NCBI RefSeq assembly: GCF_900129225.1
Contig: NZ_FQUG01000013.1
Coordinates: forward strand, 1 to 36,429
DNA from: Schwartzia succinivorans DSM 10502
GTDB taxonomy: Bacteria; Bacillota; Negativicutes; Selenomonadales; Selenomonadaceae
Direction of reading: 5' to 3'
DNA: 36,429 bases
How positions within the stretch are numbered: the first letter of the stretch is position 1; each line of letters begins with the position of its first letter. Under the pieces are notes generated by a model. The model had not been told where the DNA came from, searched no databases, and was given only the letters and a program-made list of their open reading frames with translations. Position numbers and translations under genes: made by a program. Shown piece after piece: positions 23,193 to 30,395 of this stretch.

Positions 23193-23975
23193 ATGATAAG
23201 AAAGATTGTTCAGATAAATGAAGAAAAATGTATAGGCTGCGGTCTGTGCGCATCAGCGTGTCATGAAAACGCTATACAAATGGTAGACGGAAAAGCCAGA
23301 CTCGTAAAAGATGATTACTGCGACGGGCTGGGAGACTGTCTGCCTGCATGCCCAACGGATGCCATAAGCATTGTTGAGCGTGAAGCTGCGGAATATGACG
23401 CGGAGGCCGTGGCAAAAAGACAGGAAGCCATGCGCTCGGAGGCGGACGAGTGGGATGCGGCAGGGATGGCCGCAGGTGCCGGCACAATGGACTTTGAGCC
23501 TGAACCGGAGACTTTTTACGGATGCCCCGGAACACAGGCGAGAGCTATAGGAAGAGCAGAAAGCGCTGTCGCAGCGGCATCACCGGAGCCTGCTGCTACT
23601 GCAAAAAGCGAACTTCGCCAGTGGCCTGTGCAGATACAGCTTTTACCTATAAAGGCACCGTTTTATGAAAATGCTAATCTTTTGATAGCTGCGGACTGCA
23701 CAGCATACGCCTATGGGAATTTTCATGAGGATTTCGTAAAAAATCACATTGTACTCGTCGGCTGCCCGAAGCTTGATCCTGTTGAGTACTCGGAAAAGCT
23801 CACTGCTATTCTTGAGCAGAATAATATCAGGAGCGTCCATGTAGTGCGCATGGAGGTTCCGTGCTGCGGAGGAATTGAGATGGCGGCCAAGCGCGCCATG
23901 CAGATGAGCGGCAAATGGATTCCCTGGCGAGTCACAACCATCAGTATCGATGGTAAAATTATTGAAGAAACATAA
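23193..23975 (+). CDS. 4Fe-4S ferredoxin-type partner of Hcp
   Basis: A 260-residue protein. An N-terminal two-cluster ferredoxin domain (CIGCGLCASAC at 14-24; CDGLGDCLPACP at about 43-54) is followed by an acidic linker. The C-terminal domain has AADCTAYAYGNFHEDF, LVGCPKLD and VPCCGGIEMA motifs found in stand-alone ferredoxin proteins next to hcp. It is likely the electron donor to Hcp. AGGAAA precedes the ATG. It forms an operon with hcp. No terminator follows directly; the next plus-strand terminator is at 24110, behind a separate promoter. Confidence 0.9.
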   Translation: MIRKIVQINEEKCIGCGLCASACHENAIQMVDGKARLVKDDYCDGLGDCLPACPTDAISIVEREAAEYDAEAVAKRQEAMRSEADEWDAAGMAAGAGTMDFEPEPETFYGCPGTQARAIGRAESAVAAASPEPAATAKSELRQWPVQIQLLPIKAPFYENANLLIAADCTAYAYGNFHEDFVKNHIVLVGCPKLDPVEYSEKLTAILEQNNIRSVHVVRMEVPCCGGIEMAAKRAMQMSGKWIPWRVTTISIDGKIIEET

Positions 23976-24003
23976 TCCAATTAAAGTTTAACTTTTAGAC
24001 TTA

Positions 24004-24032
24004 TTGACATTTTGACTTTAATAATATATCAT
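24004..24032 (+). promoter_or_regulatory. Sigma-70-type promoter with no protein gene downstream
   Basis: Perfect TTGACA (24004-24009) and TATCAT (24027-24032), 17 bases apart. The only downstream plus-strand object is a structured region ending in a terminator. Confidence 0.7.
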
Positions 24033-24038
24033 AATAAC

Positions 24039-24145
24039 TGTGGTGAGAAATTGTGAATTTCTTACTGAGATAAAGCCCCCCTCTCCGTGTTTTCACGGTT
24101 GAATACTAAGACGCCCTGCAGCTTTGCCGCAGGGCGTCATTTTTG
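24039..24145 (+). ncRNA. Candidate small RNA behind the hcp operon
   Basis: Predicted transcript of about 107 bases from the promoter at 24004-24032 to the terminator at 24110-24145. It can fold into a 10-bp hairpin (24043-24052 with 24056-24065), a C-rich single-stranded stretch (AAAGCCCCCCTCTC), a CCGTG/CACGG hairpin (24085-24098) and the terminator hairpin. No open reading frame with a ribosome site is evident. The layout is typical of a trans-acting sRNA; no known RNA family was recognised. It could instead be the 3' untranslated region of the hcp operon. Confidence 0.5.
24110..24145 (+). terminator. Rho-independent terminator
   Basis: Perfect 10-bp stem GACGCCCTGC/GCAGGGCGTC (24110-24119 with 24129-24138), 9-base loop, then ATTTTTG. 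Confidence 0.92.
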
Positions 24146-24188
24146 TGTTTCCTTATTCTTCATCCCAGAAAACTACCGCGGCTGCGTA

Positions 24189-24620
24189 TCAGCCGAGCAG
24201 AGGTGTCAATGATAAGTCACTTAAAATGCAATTTGTTCTTTCTACGGATAGCTTTTTATTAAGCGCGTAGATTATGACCTTATCCCAATTGTTCTTGGCA
24301 TACAGTTTGTTTACTCTGCCATAATACAGCAAATGCTCTGTTTCAACACGGGAAAGCTTCATAGCTATGGAAAGCGCTAAAAGCTTTGCTCTTCCCGGTT
24401 GTTTTTTGTCTCCTGAAAAAATATGATACGCATACGCCTGATCAATGCAGGAAGCATTGATAATGTCATTTTTTTTGAGATTATGCTCCTGTAGAAGTTG
24501 ATTTAGATATTCAGCGACAGTCACATCAGAGAGCGTGTTTTCATCAAAATCCAATACGTCTTCTATTTCATCAGCTCGTGACAGTGCATTCTCAAGCTCT
24601 TGAGTACTGCGTTCCTCCAT
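24189..24620 (-). CDS. XRE-like helix-turn-helix regulator
   Basis: A 143-residue protein with a Cro/C1-type helix-turn-helix at about 38-95: YLNQLLQEHNLKKNDIINAS, AYAYHIFSGDKKQPGRAKLLALSIAM. The C-terminal part (LLYYGRVNKLYAKNNWDKVI to LSLTPLLG) is of the kind seen in small regulators encoded beside Hanks-type kinases in Firmicutes. The start at 24620 follows GAGGGGAA; the frame extends 12 codons upstream without a site. It lies downstream of the kinase gene on the same strand, separated by a strong hairpin, and is a plausible target or output of the kinase. Confidence 0.78.
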   Translation of the reverse strand: MEERSTQELENALSRADEIEDVLDFDENTLSDVTVAEYLNQLLQEHNLKKNDIINASCIDQAYAYHIFSGDKKQPGRAKLLALSIAMKLSRVETEHLLYYGRVNKLYAKNNWDKVIIYALNKKLSVERTNCILSDLSLTPLLG

Positions 24621-24668
24621 GATAAGTTCCCCTCTTGTTGAATGAAAGCTATACACTAAAGGATAACA

Positions 24669-24710
24669 TAAAATTAAGCAGCCGTGTTGTCCTGCGCGGA
24701 CAACACGGCT
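24669..24710 (-). terminator. Hairpin/terminator between kinase and regulator genes
   Basis: Perfect 13-bp stem (24680-24692 with 24698-24710), 5-base loop. On the minus strand it is followed by GCTTAATTTTA, a broken T-tract, so termination may be partial. Confidence 0.6.
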
Positions 24711-24748
24711 ATATTGATTTTTGACTGAAGATGGAGACGATTTCCTTA

Positions 24749-26308
24749 TTAAATATCCTTTATAAAATTTATCCTTACAGAGGTGCTTACTATAGTTTGC
24801 TTGAGTCCGGTAGGGATGTTGATGCGTGGGGTGAAATATATATCAATACAATCATCACCTGAGTACATAAATCTGGCGGTTGTTTTCATGCCTGAGAGAC
24901 TATATACCAAAGCATATGATTCACCGGGAGGCAGGTCGGGGAAGGAACGTATATCATGATGGGCATAATCCGAAAGCCTTCCGTAATTTATTTCTACCTC
25001 GGGATTTTCCCAGGTTGTAGTTTGTGAATTGTTGGTGAATATTACCTCTACAGCATAGTCGTCAGGGAAAGTTATTTCCCTGTATAAGGGTGTTTCAAGC
25101 GGGCTGCTTGCCCATGTTGAATATTCGCTGTATGGAATTTCCTCGCTATTCGCCACGGTTCCACGGTGAGGAGAGTTATGACGGAGACTTGCTGTCATAT
25201 CGATAAAATCAAAACCTGATTCCTTAAAAGAATGACTCTCGCTGCTTTTTTCGGCATTATCAACGGCGGATTTAGTGCTGCCGGGCTTCTCGGTTATCGT
25301 TGTTTCAACGGAGGATTGACTTTTTGCCTCCTTATTTGTGACTGCATCTTTCACAGCAGGGCTACTCTTTTTTTCGTCCTGCTGAGTGGAATGCGTTGTT
25401 TCAGCAGAGGTTTGATTTTTTTCCTCCTTGGTTGGCCCCGATTCTTTAGCAGCAGGCTGAACCTTTTCTTCATTCTGCTGAGAGGAATATTTCTGTTCGT
25501 GCTTTTGTTCCTCTGTTGGCTTGGCGGACATGGGGAACAATACGAATTTAATCAGAAGCAATGTCGGTATCGCCAAAAGTAATAATCCACCCAATATCTT
25601 AATAAGTCGGGCATAAGACAAAGCACGAAGTATTTCATAGGCACTTTGGTATCTATTATCCGGGTCAAAGGCACGACATTTGCGTACAATCTTCTTCAGC
25701 ATAAAAGGACTGTCGGCAGGCAGGACCTTATCAAAGGTTACACCAAGGGCATAAATGTCACTGCGTACATCCGTAGTGGCGTAGCCAAACTGCTCGGGAG
25801 GCGCGTAGCCTTTTGTGCCAAGGAGGACTGTGTCAGAGGTTTTTCCTCTGTCCGAGGAAGCAAGGCGTGCAGAATCAAAGTCGACAAGTACAGGGCTGCC
25901 ATCCTCTTTTATGACAATATTTGAAGGCTTTATATCTCTATGAATAATTCCGAGAGCATGTAAATCCTTTAATCCACGGCAAAATTCCTTGAACAGTGTT
26001 ACGCCTTTTGAAGGTGTGATTTTTCTGTCATTGATAAAAGCCTCCAAAGTTTTTCCTTGAATAAACTCCTCAATGACAAGCGTATATTTCTGATCTTTAT
26101 CTTCATGAAGCAGATGAATTTTAGGCCAAAAACGTGATGGATTGTCTTTTAATAGCTTAATGGGCAGACCGGTATTGTATATGGTCTTCATTACAGCCAG
26201 ATTTCCATCTGTGTCGTAAACCAGCCATACTTCGCTTTTTTCACTTTTCTTGATAAGCTGAATTTTTATGTACTGCTCCTGCAGATATTCCAGTGTCAAT
26301 GGATCCAT
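24749..26308 (-). CDS. Transmembrane Hanks-type Ser/Thr protein kinase with extracellular domain
   Basis: A 519-residue membrane kinase. The cytoplasmic kinase domain (1-232) has the lysine in LAVMK (41), HRDIKPSN (123-130), DFD in place of DFG (143-145) and an activation segment ending GYAPPEQF. The glycine-rich loop is replaced by LIKKSEKSEVWLV, with no glycine. One TM follows (about 236-259). Next comes a K/E/S/T/Q-rich linker with two ~30-residue repeats (about 278-338), then a C-terminal extracellular domain (about 385-519) that I do not recognise, probably beta-rich. The start at 26308 follows GGAGGT by 7-8 bases. It is divergent from two secreted small proteins, which may be related to its signal. 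Confidence 0.88.
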   Translation of the reverse strand: MDPLTLEYLQEQYIKIQLIKKSEKSEVWLVYDTDGNLAVMKTIYNTGLPIKLLKDNPSRFWPKIHLLHEDKDQKYTLVIEEFIQGKTLEAFINDRKITPSKGVTLFKEFCRGLKDLHALGIIHRDIKPSNIVIKEDGSPVLVDFDSARLASSDRGKTSDTVLLGTKGYAPPEQFGYATTDVRSDIYALGVTFDKVLPADSPFMLKKIVRKCRAFDPDNRYQSAYEILRALSYARLIKILGGLLLLAIPTLLLIKFVLFPMSAKPTEEQKHEQKYSSQQNEEKVQPAAKESGPTKEEKNQTSAETTHSTQQDEKKSSPAVKDAVTNKEAKSQSSVETTITEKPGSTKSAVDNAEKSSESHSFKESGFDFIDMTASLRHNSPHRGTVANSEEIPYSEYSTWASSPLETPLYREITFPDDYAVEVIFTNNSQTTTWENPEVEINYGRLSDYAHHDIRSFPDLPPGESYALVYSLSGMKTTARFMYSGDDCIDIYFTPRINIPTGLKQTIVSTSVRINFIKDI

Positions 26309-26470
26309 CTCAGAGACCTCCACTTGGGTTCTTGATATTATCTTTACAGAAAAATTAAAGTTTTGCAAGCGTTGGCAACTGTTTGTGCGGTGTTCTGCCG
26401 GGACAACAAAATAGTGTTGAATTGTGACATAATCATATCAATAGAATAAGTGATGAGCTTGGAGGGATGC

Positions 26471-26509
26471 GTGAAAGCTGGTGTTTTGCAAATTGTTTTT
26501 AAAATTTAA
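26471..26509 (+). CDS. Possible 12-residue leader peptide
   Basis: GTG start 4 bases after GGAGGG, encoding (M)KAGVLQIVFKI and a TAA stop, 31 bases before the first secreted-protein gene. The ribosome site is better than chance would suggest, but so short a frame cannot be shown to be real. The nearby ATG at 26467 sits too close to the site. Confidence 0.25.
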   Translation: MKAGVLQIVFKI

Positions 26510-26540
26510 GGAAATAATAGTTTGTGAAGGGGGATTTATT

Positions 26541-26939
26541 ATGTTAAAGAAAGTTATTTCAAGTTTAATCATAGGGGCAGCAATTATTGGAACAGCCCCT
26601 ATGGTGACAGATGGAGCATTGGGAATATCAGTGACTGAAGCAAGTGTAAACATAAACGTAGACCGTAGCTCAGCCTGGTATGACCAGGAAAACCAGGTAT
26701 TTGGTGCAGCTGTGAGTATTAATGGTGGAGAATATCAGTCAAGAATGTATAAAAAAGAGCGCAACTCAGGTGGAACAGACATCTATATGCGGTTTAGCGC
26801 TGATGAAGAATGGGTATTTATAGGTGTTTATACTGGTGGTGCTGCCGGCTATCATTTCGCGGATTCTGATGAGAAAATGATTTTTATTAAGGTAGCAAAT
26901 GTAGCGGCCCAAAGTGCGGGATACGATAAAATGTTTTGA
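26541..26939 (+). CDS. Small secreted protein 1, unknown function
   Basis: A 132-residue protein with a signal peptide (MLKKVISSLIIGAAIIGTAP, probable cleavage near VTEA-SVN). The mature part (about 95-100 residues) is acidic and glycine/tyrosine-rich without cysteine (WYDQENQVFGAAVSINGG, DIYMRFSADEEWVFIGVYTG). No family is recognised. GGGGGA lies 8 bases before ATG 26541. Its N-terminus closely parallels that of the next gene, suggesting an old duplication of at least the signal region. Confidence 0.8.
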   Translation: MLKKVISSLIIGAAIIGTAPMVTDGALGISVTEASVNINVDRSSAWYDQENQVFGAAVSINGGEYQSRMYKKERNSGGTDIYMRFSADEEWVFIGVYTGGAAGYHFADSDEKMIFIKVANVAAQSAGYDKMF

Positions 26940-26979
26940 TTTCTAGTATTAGTAACGAAAATTTTAGAGGATAATATTT

Positions 26980-27324
26980 ATATTTAAGAAAGTTTTAGCG
27001 AGTATCTTGTTGGGCGTAGCATCGGCTGTTTTATCGCCAATCGCGTATAGTCCTGTAGCAGAGGCAGGGATTATATCTGTTGATTGCGGTGGTGCGCAGT
27101 GGGAAGTAACTATTGATGACGAATCTGTTCTAATGATAGGAAAAAATCATGCGCATGTATCCATTAAGAGATATTGTTTAGACATGGGGCATCCGTTGGC
27201 TCCTCAGGTTGCAGACGTTATGTGGGGAGCAGGGTATGTGTGCAATGATTTGAATACCGGAAAGCCGATTGGGCCAGCCAACGTTGCCTTGGCTATTGCT
27301 AATTATATGAGTGCCAATTATTAA
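26980..27324 (+). CDS. Small secreted protein 2, apparent AUA start
   Basis: A 114-residue protein if translation starts at ATA 26980. From there the frame gives a full signal peptide, (M)FKKVLASILLGVASAVLSPI, with cleavage near VAEA-GII. The codons line up with the preceding gene's ATG TTA AAG AAA GTT start, so ATA sits exactly where ATG is expected. GAGG lies 9 bases upstream. The nearest ordinary start, TTG 27007, has no ribosome site and would cut off the positively charged signal region. The mature protein (about 85 residues) holds three cysteines (DCGG, RYCLD, VCNDL). Function is unknown; it may be weakly translated or a recent pseudogene. Confidence 0.62.
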   Translation: MFKKVLASILLGVASAVLSPIAYSPVAEAGIISVDCGGAQWEVTIDDESVLMIGKNHAHVSIKRYCLDMGHPLAPQVADVMWGAGYVCNDLNTGKPIGPANVALAIANYMSANY

Positions 27325-27362
27325 AGTAGTTGATGTATTTCTTGTTTCATTGATTTTGCAAA

Positions 27363-27412
27363 TAAAAAAGCTTCCGCATTAAACAATTTGCTTAATGTGG
27401 AAGCTCTTTTTT
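27363..27412. terminator. Bidirectional terminator
   Basis: A 14-bp stem (27369-27382 with 27392-27405, one G-T pair) with a 9-base loop. Runs of A before and T after serve both the secreted-protein operon and the minus-strand ABC transporter operon. Confidence 0.9.
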
Positions 27413-27416
27413 ATGT

Positions 27417-28211
27417 TCAGCTCAAAAGCAGGCTGTCGCTTGTGAGCTCGCTGCCGGCGGCTTTTTCGAACATTGCCAGCAGATCGGGGACGGTGAGGTT
27501 TTTCTTTTCCTCGCCTTTGACGTCAATCAGAATTTTTCCGTCGTACATCATTATGAGACGGTTGCCGCAGCGCAGGGCATCACGCATGTTATGGGTAATC
27601 ATGAGCGTGGTGAGGTGGCGTTCGCCTACGATTTTTGTTGTGATGTCCAGTACCTTTTCGGCAGTTTTCGGATCCAGAGCAGCCGTGTGCTCATCCAGAA
27701 GAAGGAGCTTCGGGTTTGCCATGGTTGCCATGAGCAGTGTGAGTGCCTGCCTCTGTCCGCCTGAGAGAAGGCCGACCTTTGATTCGAGACGGTCTTCAAG
27801 GCCGAGCTTTAACGGAGCTAACAGCTCACGGAATTTTGTGCGGTTGCTCTCAGGAGCGCTCCAGCGGAGCGTGGGCATTTTGCCGCGCCTTGAGGCGATG
27901 GCAAGATTTTCTTCAATCATCATGCCTGCGGCAGTGCCCATCATGGGGTCCTGGAAGACACGTCCGATATATTTTGCACGGCGGTGCTCAGGCCATGATG
28001 TGATGTCTTCGCCGTCAATGGATATAGAGCCGCGGTCAACGGGAAAGGTGCCGGCGATGGAGTTCATCAGCGTAGATTTTCCTGCGCCGTTTCCACCGAT
28101 GACTGTAACGAAATCTCCATCATCAAGATGCAGGGATACATCTACAAGCGCGATTTTTTCGGTTATAGTGCCGGGATTAAAGGTTTTGGCGATATGTACT
28201 ATGTCCAGCAT
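27417..28211 (-). CDS. ABC transporter ATP-binding protein
   Basis: A 264-residue ATPase that powers the importer encoded by the two upstream genes. Walker A GGNGAGKST (about 39-47), Q-loop VFQDPMMGT, signature LLSGGQRQA, Walker B KLLLLDEHTAALD and switch histidine MITHNMRDA are all present. The start at 28211 overlaps the permease stop as TAATG, giving tight translational coupling. Last gene of the operon. Confidence 0.94.
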   Translation of the reverse strand: MLDIVHIAKTFNPGTITEKIALVDVSLHLDDGDFVTVIGGNGAGKSTLMNSIAGTFPVDRGSISIDGEDITSWPEHRRAKYIGRVFQDPMMGTAAGMMIEENLAIASRRGKMPTLRWSAPESNRTKFRELLAPLKLGLEDRLESKVGLLSGGQRQALTLLMATMANPKLLLLDEHTAALDPKTAEKVLDITTKIVGERHLTTLMITHNMRDALRCGNRLIMMYDGKILIDVKGEEKKNLTVPDLLAMFEKAAGSELTSDSLLLS

Positions 28212-29098
28212 TATTTCGCGGCCTCCTTCCACTGCTTTGCTTTATATTTTGCCTGCAAAAGCGGCAGACCGAGTGCTATTGCAACAAGGATGGCCGTGAA
28301 GAGCTTCAGGTCGTTTGGCGGCATGCCAAGCTCCAGTACCAGCGCAATTACTATACGGTAAACGACAGAGCCGAGCACGACAGATACGAGACAGCGCCAG
28401 AAGCATTTTGTACCGAAAAGGACCTCGCCTATAATGACGGAAGCAAGTCCGATGACGATTGTTCCTACACCCATGCCAACGTCAGCAAAGCCGTTGCTCT
28501 GAGCGACAAGCGCACCGCAGATGGCGACGAAGGCGTTGGAGATAAGAAGTCCGAGGACTATTGTGACATCTGTATTGACTCCGTTTGCACGTATCATGTT
28601 CGGGTTGAAGCCGGTTGCGCGGATTGCCGCACCGATTTCTGTTCCGAAGAACCAGTAGCACAGGAGGCAGAGAAAAAGAGTTGCCGCCGCGCCCACGATG
28701 AGTGTAACGAGCTGCCTGTCGTCGGATATAAAGGAAAACTTTGTAAAAACTGTATCAATCTGCAGTAGGGAAAGATTTGCTTTTCCCATGACATGGAGAT
28801 TGACCGAGTAGAGCGCAATCATCGTGAGAATGCCGGCGAGAAGCGCAGGTATTTTAAGTTTTGTTGTAAGAAGACCTGTGATGATGCCTGCAAGCATTCC
28901 GGCAACAGCAGCAACAAGGATGGCGGTAAAAGGGTCAGAGCCCTTTACAAGACACGCAGAGGCTGCAGCTGCGCCAAGAGGGAAGCTGCCTTCTACGGTG
29001 AGGTCGGCTATATCCAGCACGCGGAACGTGAGGTATACGCCGAGTGCGAGGATGGACCATAAGAGGCCCTGTGATAATGTAGGTATTATTAAATCCAA
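28211..29098 (-). CDS. ABC transporter permease (branched-chain-type fold)
   Basis: A 295-residue integral membrane protein with about 8-10 hydrophobic segments. VLDIADLTVEGSFPLGAAAAS near the N-terminus and GLASVIIGEVLFG toward the C-terminus are typical of permeases paired with ABC_sub_bind lipoproteins (putative tryptophan/tyrosine importers). It starts at TTG 29098, with AGGGGAAA about 7 bases upstream. The upstream ATG is in a frame that stops at once. A terminator hairpin separates it from the lipoprotein gene. Confidence 0.9.
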   Translation of the reverse strand: MDLIIPTLSQGLLWSILALGVYLTFRVLDIADLTVEGSFPLGAAAASACLVKGSDPFTAILVAAVAGMLAGIITGLLTTKLKIPALLAGILTMIALYSVNLHVMGKANLSLLQIDTVFTKFSFISDDRQLVTLIVGAAATLFLCLLCYWFFGTEIGAAIRATGFNPNMIRANGVNTDVTIVLGLLISNAFVAICGALVAQSNGFADVGMGVGTIVIGLASVIIGEVLFGTKCFWRCLVSVVLGSVVYRIVIALVLELGMPPNDLKLFTAILVAIALGLPLLQAKYKAKQWKEAAK

Positions 29099-29124
29099 GA
29101 TTGCATTTCCCCTAAGTTTTTTCT

Positions 29125-29160
29125 AAAAAGACCGCCTTCCCACATGTCGAGGGAAGGCGG
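29125..29160 (-). terminator. Intra-operon terminator between lipoprotein and permease genes
   Basis: Perfect 10-bp stem CCGCCTTCCC/GGGAAGGCGG with a 9-base loop, followed on the minus strand by TCTTTTTAG. It would reduce transcription of permease and ATPase relative to the binding protein. Confidence 0.8.
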
Positions 29161-29176
29161 AATTTGTTTGCGGTAA

Positions 29177-30184
29177 TCAGAAGGTTTCCGCGCCTTTAAG
29201 CACGTCTTCCGGAATCTTGACTCCAAGGCGCTCTGCATCAGCCTTGTTGACGAAGACCTTGAGGTCCTTGGCAAGCTGAATCGGCATTGTTGCCGGTTTG
29301 CCTTTGCCTTCGAGGACATCGGCTGCCATTTCGCCTGTCTGCAGACCGAGCTTGTAGTAATCAATACCGTATGTGATGAGGCCGCCTGCCTTGACCATAT
29401 TCGGCTCTCCGCAGATGACACCCTTCTTTGCTGCATCGGTGATGGCAACGAGTGTCGGCATTGCGGAAGCGATGATGTTGTCCGTCGGCTCATAGAATAC
29501 GTCAACTTTTCCGACGAGGCTCTGTGCTGCCTGCTGAATGTCGTTGACTGTGGAGATAGTTGCTGTTTCAACCTTGAGACCCTTGGATTCGGCATATTCC
29601 TTCATAGCCTTGACCTGAACCTCGGAGTTGACCTCGCTGGAGCAATAAACAACGCCTACTGTCTTGGCATTAGGATAAATCTTCATGAGAAGGTCTACCT
29701 GCTCTTTTATCGGGTTCATATCGCTTGTTCCGGTGACATTGCCTTTAGGCGCTTCGTTGGAAGCTGCAAGCTTTGCACCTACATAGTCGGTGATAGCTGT
29801 GCCGACTATGGGAATATCCTTTGTCATGTTCGCTACTGTCTGGGCAGCAGGTGTAGCGATGGCGCAGATAAGGTCAACCTTATTGTTGACAAAGCGCTGT
29901 CCTATGTTCTGCAGATTCGACTGGTCTGCCTGTGCATTCTGACGGTCGATAGTGATGTTTTTTCCTTCCTCGAAGCCGCGTTTCTTAAGCCCATCCACGA
30001 AGCCCTTGTTTGCGGCGTCGAGAGCATTGTGCTCAACCAGCTGTACAATACCGATCTTATGCTGTTTTTTCTCTGCGGATTGCTTGTCTGACGACGATCC
30101 ACCGCCGCAGCCTGCAATGATTCCTGCTGCGAGAACCGCTGTCAGGCCCATGGCAATTTTCTTTAGTTTCTTCCCCATGAACAT
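29177..30184 (-). CDS. ABC transporter substrate-binding lipoprotein (ABC_sub_bind family)
   Basis: A 335-residue lipoprotein. The signal peptide ends in AAGIIAGC with the lipid-anchored cysteine at 26, followed by GGGSSSDK. The mature domain is a periplasmic-binding fold: KIGIVQLVEHNALDAANKGF, ITIDRQNAQADQSN, DLICAIATPAAQTV, TVGVVYCSSEVNS, VDVFYEPTDNIIASAMPTLV, GGLITYGIDYYKLG. This family in Firmicutes includes TrpX-like tryptophan/tyrosine binding proteins, but the ligand is not proven and no T-box leader is seen. GGAGAGGTGG lies 9 bases upstream of the ATG. First gene of the importer operon. Confidence 0.92.
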   Translation of the reverse strand: MFMGKKLKKIAMGLTAVLAAGIIAGCGGGSSSDKQSAEKKQHKIGIVQLVEHNALDAANKGFVDGLKKRGFEEGKNITIDRQNAQADQSNLQNIGQRFVNNKVDLICAIATPAAQTVANMTKDIPIVGTAITDYVGAKLAASNEAPKGNVTGTSDMNPIKEQVDLLMKIYPNAKTVGVVYCSSEVNSEVQVKAMKEYAESKGLKVETATISTVNDIQQAAQSLVGKVDVFYEPTDNIIASAMPTLVAITDAAKKGVICGEPNMVKAGGLITYGIDYYKLGLQTGEMAADVLEGKGKPATMPIQLAKDLKVFVNKADAERLGVKIPEDVLKGAETF

Positions 30185-30234
30185 AAATGTTCCACCTCTC
30201 CATACATATGTTTATTTTTATGTAACATAAAGAT

Positions 30235-30263
30235 ATTATACATTGTAAACTTGTAATAGTCTA
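30235..30263 (-). promoter_or_regulatory. Sigma-70-type promoter of the ABC importer operon
   Basis: On the minus strand TAGACT (30258-30263) and a perfect TATAAT (30235-30240) are 17 bases apart, leaving a leader of about 45 bases. Confidence 0.65.
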
Positions 30264-30395
30264 TATAAAATCCGTAATCGGTGGACATTCTTTGCAAAAA
30301 TTTTTGTATTTTTTCAGAAAATAGAAGGTATTTTGTTTCAAATGACGAATTTAACTAATTGTGTTTGCAATTGGAAAAATTTGGAGGCGGGGTTA

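Noticed and set aside
27007-27324. TTG 27007 as the start of the second secreted protein
   Set aside because: It has no ribosome site and removes the positively charged start of the signal peptide; the upstream frame from ATA 26980 matches the paralogous signal region.
27388-28299. 303-codon plus-strand frame over the ABC ATPase gene
   Set aside because: It is the antisense shadow of a gene with complete Walker, signature and switch motifs.
30185-30395. T-box or other riboswitch upstream of the aromatic-amino-acid-type ABC operon
   Set aside because: The leader from the promoter at 30235 is only ~45 bases and lacks T-box features.
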